Source: Candidatus Rifleibacteriota bacterium (GTDB lineage: Bacteria > Riflebacteria > Ozemobacteria > Ozemobacterales > Ozemobacteraceae). Taken from it: a stretch of DNA of 17,098 nt. The notes under the pieces are model-generated. The model saw nothing but the letters and a program-made list of their open reading frames with translations, had not been told where the DNA came from and searched no databases. Below are positions 14,529-17,098 of this stretch, piece after piece. The first letter of the stretch is position 1. Every line of letters starts with the position of its first letter. The DNA lies in assembly GCA_029564115.1 (NCBI GenBank), contig JAKQQP010000547.1, forward strand, positions 1 through 17,098, read 5' to 3'. A program made the position numbers and the translations under genes.

Positions 14529-15469
14529 TGACATTCAAGAATCTCAAAACAGGTGTTTTGTTACTGGGTTTCGCTGTGGCTTCCGGGGCGATGAATGTTT
14601 CGGCACAGGAAGGAACGACCAATTACAGTGCCAGAGAAAAGGCCCTCCAGGAAACGCTGCAACTTCTCGATCGCGTGGAAAACGCTGCTCCGGCTGCGCA
14701 TGCCGATCTGGTAAAAATTCGCGAGCGAGTATTGGCGATACACCGTACTTCAACTGATTCAGGCATTCAAAGTGCCGATCAAAACCCCGAAATAATGTTT
14801 TCGCGACAAAGCGCTGCCAACAGCCGGAGTCGGGCTGAACGCCGGGCACGCCGCGATAGATATTACAGATCGATCAGTGGTCTGCGCAACGACCAGCTGC
14901 GTCAGAAGCTTCAGGTCGTAATAGGCACCCAAAAATATTATGACTACGGTGATGCCAGACGTCTGGTAATGCTGAAAATCGATAACCATAACGGCCATAT
15001 TGAATGCGTCTACACCGGCAAAATTATACCAGCCGATGATATGCCCAAGACCACAGAACTGAATATCGAGCATACCTGGCCGCAGTCAAAAGGTGCGACG
15101 GGTGCAGCCAAGAGCGACATGCACCATTTGTTTCCGACCGACCCGGTTGCCAATTCTACCCGAAGCAGTTTGCCATTTGGTGAAGTCACAAATCCGAGAT
15201 GGCAGAATGGTGGCAGTGAGTGTGACATGAAGCGTTTTGAAGTCAGAAAAAAATACCGTGGAAATACGGCACGTGCCATTTTCTACTTTGCAGTGCGTTA
15301 TGGCAAGTCTATACAAGCCGACGAAGAAGCTGTTCTGCGCAAATGGCATCGTGAAGATCCGGTCGATGTCGAAGAAAAATCCCGTAACGAAATAGTTGAA
15401 TCAATTCAGGGCAACCGCAATCCTTTCATCGATAACCCTGAATTTGTCGAACAGATTGCTGATTTCTAG
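14528..15469 (+). CDS. Secreted endonuclease I family nuclease (EndA/Bsn-like)
   Basis: This 313-residue non-specific nuclease is exported by a signal peptide (MTFKNLKTGVLLLGFAVASG, cleavage near VSA-QE at 27-28). Residues 30-110 are a helical, basic spacer (SRAERRARRDR at 101-111). The endonuclease I domain (about 112-311) has the beta-beta-alpha metal centre NIEHTWPQSKG (179-189) and the partner motif KSDMHHLFPTDPVANS (195-210). It ends with QGNRNPFIDNPEFVEQI, typical of the family. His182 is the likely general base and the NxE/H residues the metal ligands, by family analogy. The likely role is degradation of extracellular or periplasmic DNA and RNA. It has its own promoter and terminator, so is probably monocistronic. 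Confidence 0.94.
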   Translation: MTFKNLKTGVLLLGFAVASGAMNVSAQEGTTNYSAREKALQETLQLLDRVENAAPAAHADLVKIRERVLAIHRTSTDSGIQSADQNPEIMFSRQSAANSRSRAERRARRDRYYRSISGLRNDQLRQKLQVVIGTQKYYDYGDARRLVMLKIDNHNGHIECVYTGKIIPADDMPKTTELNIEHTWPQSKGATGAAKSDMHHLFPTDPVANSTRSSLPFGEVTNPRWQNGGSECDMKRFEVRKKYRGNTARAIFYFAVRYGKSIQADEEAVLRKWHREDPVDVEEKSRNEIVESIQGNRNPFIDNPEFVEQIADF

Positions 15470-15488
15470 ATCCTAACCAACCTTTTGG

Positions 15489-15512
15489 GGCGGCTTGACA
15501 GCCGCCTTTTTT
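15489..15512 (+). terminator. Intrinsic terminator of the nuclease gene
   Basis: GGCGGCT (15489-15495) and AGCCGCC (15500-15506) form a perfect 7-bp GC stem around a TGAC loop, followed by six T residues. It starts 19 bases after the nuclease stop. The insertion sequence begins immediately downstream. Confidence 0.93.
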
Positions 15513-15533
15513 CCCTGAAATAGATATAGGGTA

Positions 15534-15606
15534 TTGAAAAACCCTCTGGGATGTGTTTTAGTAAGAGTTACCAAGCCATTACTAATTTCACCCAAAGGGT
15601 TTTCAA
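15534..15606 (+). promoter_or_regulatory. Long inverted repeat in the transposase leader
   Basis: Outer arms TTGAAAAACCCTCTGGG (15534-15550) and CCCAAAGGGTTTTCAA (15591-15606) pair almost fully, with one bulge and one wobble. An inner 7-bp stem TTAGTAA/TTACTAA (15558-15564 and 15579-15585) stacks within. The right arm contains the SD (AAGGG) and reaches the A of the start codon. TTGAAA (15534-15539) with TTTAGT (15557-15562) at 17-bp spacing is a possible internal promoter starting after the left arm. Confidence 0.75.
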
Positions 15607-16904
15607 TGAAAAATATATCATCTCCGCTCCTTCCTTTCAAGCTCGCTTCGACTGACGATAAAATCACCCCTAATGCCGGTTTGGGTTTATTCGGGGAGTT
15701 TCTTTATTCACAGAGACTTTCAAAGCTTATCGATGACAATATTCTTGGCTTTAAAAGCAACCACAGCTACAAACCGTCAGAATTTGTTACCCCACTGCTT
15801 TTGATGCTGCATGGCGGTGGTCGTTATATTGAAGATATTCGTGAAATAGCCAATGATGAAGCTCTTTTGCAGCTTCTGCAGATCCCCGCAATTCCCAGCA
15901 GCAGCGCCGTAGGCGACTGGTTACGCTTTATTGCAGATGCCAAGGGTGGGTTGTCCGGTCTTTCAAGGTGTAACCGCGCCGTTCTTCAAAGGGGTCTTAA
16001 ACGAACAGGCAAAAAGGAATTCACTCTTGATATTGATGCTACGCAGATCGTGGCGGAGAAGCAAACTGCCAAAGTTACCTACAAAGGTGAGCATGGTTAC
16101 ATGCCCATAGTTGGACATATTGCAGAAGTAAGCATGGTTGTGCACGAGGAATTCCGAGATGGTAACGTCAGTCCTTCAACCAGCAATATGGAATTTATTA
16201 AGAAGTGTTCCAATAAAATGCCAAAGGGGAAAAAGATCTCAAGGTTTCGTGCTGACAGCGCCAGTTATCAGGCAGAAATATTTAACTGGTGCGAGAAAAA
16301 CAATATCAAATTCGCTGTTGGCGGGCGTATGGATTCATCGGTCAAGGAAATCATTCATGATCTCGACGAGTCTTATTGGCTCCCATACAAGGATTCTTCA
16401 AGCATTACCTGTATCCCTCACAGTATGAAAAATACCAAAACAGCTTTCAATCTGATTATTATTCGTAGGCCGTGGCAACCCGATCTGTTAGAACCACAAG
16501 CTGATGACAGCAAAAGATATGTGCTGGTGGCTACAAACATTGAGGGGAAGCCTGAATCGATAGTCCGCTGGTATAATCAGCGTGGTGAGGCCAGCGAGAA
16601 TCGAATAAAAGAACTTAAAATCGGTTTTTCAATGGAATATATGCCATGCGGTACAACTAAAGCCAACGCTGTTTACTTCAGAATCGGCGTTCTGGCTTAC
16701 AACCTTTTCAGACTTTTCAAAATGGCAGCAATGCCAACAGAATGGGCTAAACACACCGTTCAGACCATCAGGTGGAAATTCTACCAGACAGCAGGAAAAC
16801 TTGTCATGCATGCAGGGCAGGCCTGGTTTAAAGTAAAAAGCAGCTGTTTAAATATTTTCGAGGAGGTTAGAAGCAGAATCAGAGAGTTCGCAATTACCAA
16901 CTGA
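15606..16904 (+). CDS. IS1380-family DDE transposase
   Basis: This 432-residue transposase cuts and rejoins element ends. It has an RNase H-like DDE core: Asp142 or Asp144 in FTLDIDATQIV, Asp217 in RFRADSASYQAE, and Glu331 in YNQRGEASENRIKELK (323-338), the Y-R-E-K signature of the IS4-like superfamily in the IS1380 form. The CG-(x)-ANAVYFRIGVLAYNLFRLFK block after it is typical of IS1380. ATG 15606 is chosen because AAAGGG lies about 7 bases upstream and the family N-terminus (PFKLASTDDKITPNAGLGLF) begins there; the frame stays open upstream to 15534. The full length and intact catalytic residues suggest an active copy. Confidence 0.93.
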   Translation: MKNISSPLLPFKLASTDDKITPNAGLGLFGEFLYSQRLSKLIDDNILGFKSNHSYKPSEFVTPLLLMLHGGGRYIEDIREIANDEALLQLLQIPAIPSSSAVGDWLRFIADAKGGLSGLSRCNRAVLQRGLKRTGKKEFTLDIDATQIVAEKQTAKVTYKGEHGYMPIVGHIAEVSMVVHEEFRDGNVSPSTSNMEFIKKCSNKMPKGKKISRFRADSASYQAEIFNWCEKNNIKFAVGGRMDSSVKEIIHDLDESYWLPYKDSSSITCIPHSMKNTKTAFNLIIIRRPWQPDLLEPQADDSKRYVLVATNIEGKPESIVRWYNQRGEASENRIKELKIGFSMEYMPCGTTKANAVYFRIGVLAYNLFRLFKMAAMPTEWAKHTVQTIRWKFYQTAGKLVMHAGQAWFKVKSSCLNIFEEVRSRIREFAITN

Positions 16905-17035
16905 TTCAAAACCAAAAATTCTATGAGAAGGGAGAAATAAGCCGATTCGCCATGCCTGAGATCCAGTCGCCGCAATAAAAAGCAGAAAAATTTCAGCCGC
17001 ACAGGCAAAAAATAGACGTCATTTCATTCAACCTG

Positions 17036-17070
17036 GTCCCAAAAAATCCAATTTTCAGATTTTTCGGGAC
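17036..17070. repeat. Hairpin in the IS right flank
   Basis: GTCCCAAAAAATC (17036-17048) and GATTTTTCGGGAC (17058-17070) form a 13-bp stem with one mismatch and a 9-base loop, ~130 bp after the transposase stop. It could be a terminator-like or end-proximal structure of the IS. The rest of 16905-17098 holds nothing else I can identify. Confidence 0.6.
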
Positions 17071-17098
17071 GTTCAACAGGCCGAAAACTCTAAAACCC

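Larger units (their letters stand above)
15513..17098 (+). mobile_element. IS1380-like insertion sequence, right end at or beyond window edge
   Basis: The element comprises one transposase gene, a structured leader and a ~190-bp right flank. The left boundary is not certain; it lies between the nuclease terminator (15512) and about 15534. A plausible left end is GGGTATTGAAAA (15529-15540). The last bases of the window, read inward on the other strand, are GGGTTTTAGAG, which share 6 of the first 7 positions and hint that the right inverted repeat lies at the edge. No target duplication can be checked because the right junction is not visible. By eye the element is less GC-rich than its neighbours. 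Confidence 0.75.

Noticed and set aside
15534..15605. Upstream 24-codon extension of the transposase
   Set aside because: The frame is open but has no SD, and it runs through the structured leader; family similarity starts at the ATG at 15606.

Overview
The window looks like part of the chromosome of a diderm (Gram-negative-type) bacterium. It encodes an outer-membrane TonB-dependent receptor, an ExbB-ExbD-TonB energiser and several proteins with Sec signal peptides. Shine-Dalgarno sites (GAGG/GGAGG types) match the CCTCC anti-SD at the end of the 16S rRNA fragment. I cannot name the phylum from what is visible. The window starts inside a 16S rRNA gene and ends in or at the edge of an insertion sequence. 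Both are classic multicopy assembly breakpoints, so this may be one complete contig.

Region by region. Positions 1-63 are the 3' end of 16S rRNA, followed by spacer and a strong intrinsic terminator at 177-216, with no tRNA or 23S gene after it. Positions 234-5211 hold a doubtful small ORF, a secreted propeller-like protein of unknown function, an MscS-family channel, and, on the minus strand, a DUF523 (TudS-like) protein and an exported coiled-coil protein. The 5.2-5.7 kb gap carries a dispersed palindromic repeat and the exbB promoter.

Positions 5729-13104 form a nearly complete TonB-dependent uptake locus. It contains exbB-exbD-tonB (+), a convergent TonB-dependent receptor (-), a periplasmic binding protein (-), and a divergent FecCD/BtuC-type permease plus ATPase (+). 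Substrate would cross the outer membrane through the receptor, powered by ExbBD-TonB, be captured by the binding protein and be imported by the ABC transporter. The substrate (siderophore, haem, cobalamin, nickel chelate or other) cannot be fixed from sequence. TACTTAA words lie in the core promoters of both exbB and the receptor, which suggests a shared repressor. Two copies of an ~85-bp intergenic repeat lie in opposite orientation on either side of the exbB-to-receptor segment.

Positions 13142-15469 encode a single-chain iron-sulfur L-serine dehydratase (-) and a secreted endonuclease I family nuclease (+) whose promoter predicts a leaderless mRNA. The nuclease terminator at 15489-15512 is followed directly by an IS1380-like element. 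Its leader carries a long inverted repeat that would mask the transposase ribosome-binding site on read-through transcripts but not on transcripts from its own predicted promoter. No wholly new multi-gene system is evident. The observations most worth a second look are the unlinked 16S gene, the shared operator words, the IS leader hairpin, the leaderless nuclease start and the missing C-terminal cysteine of the serine dehydratase.
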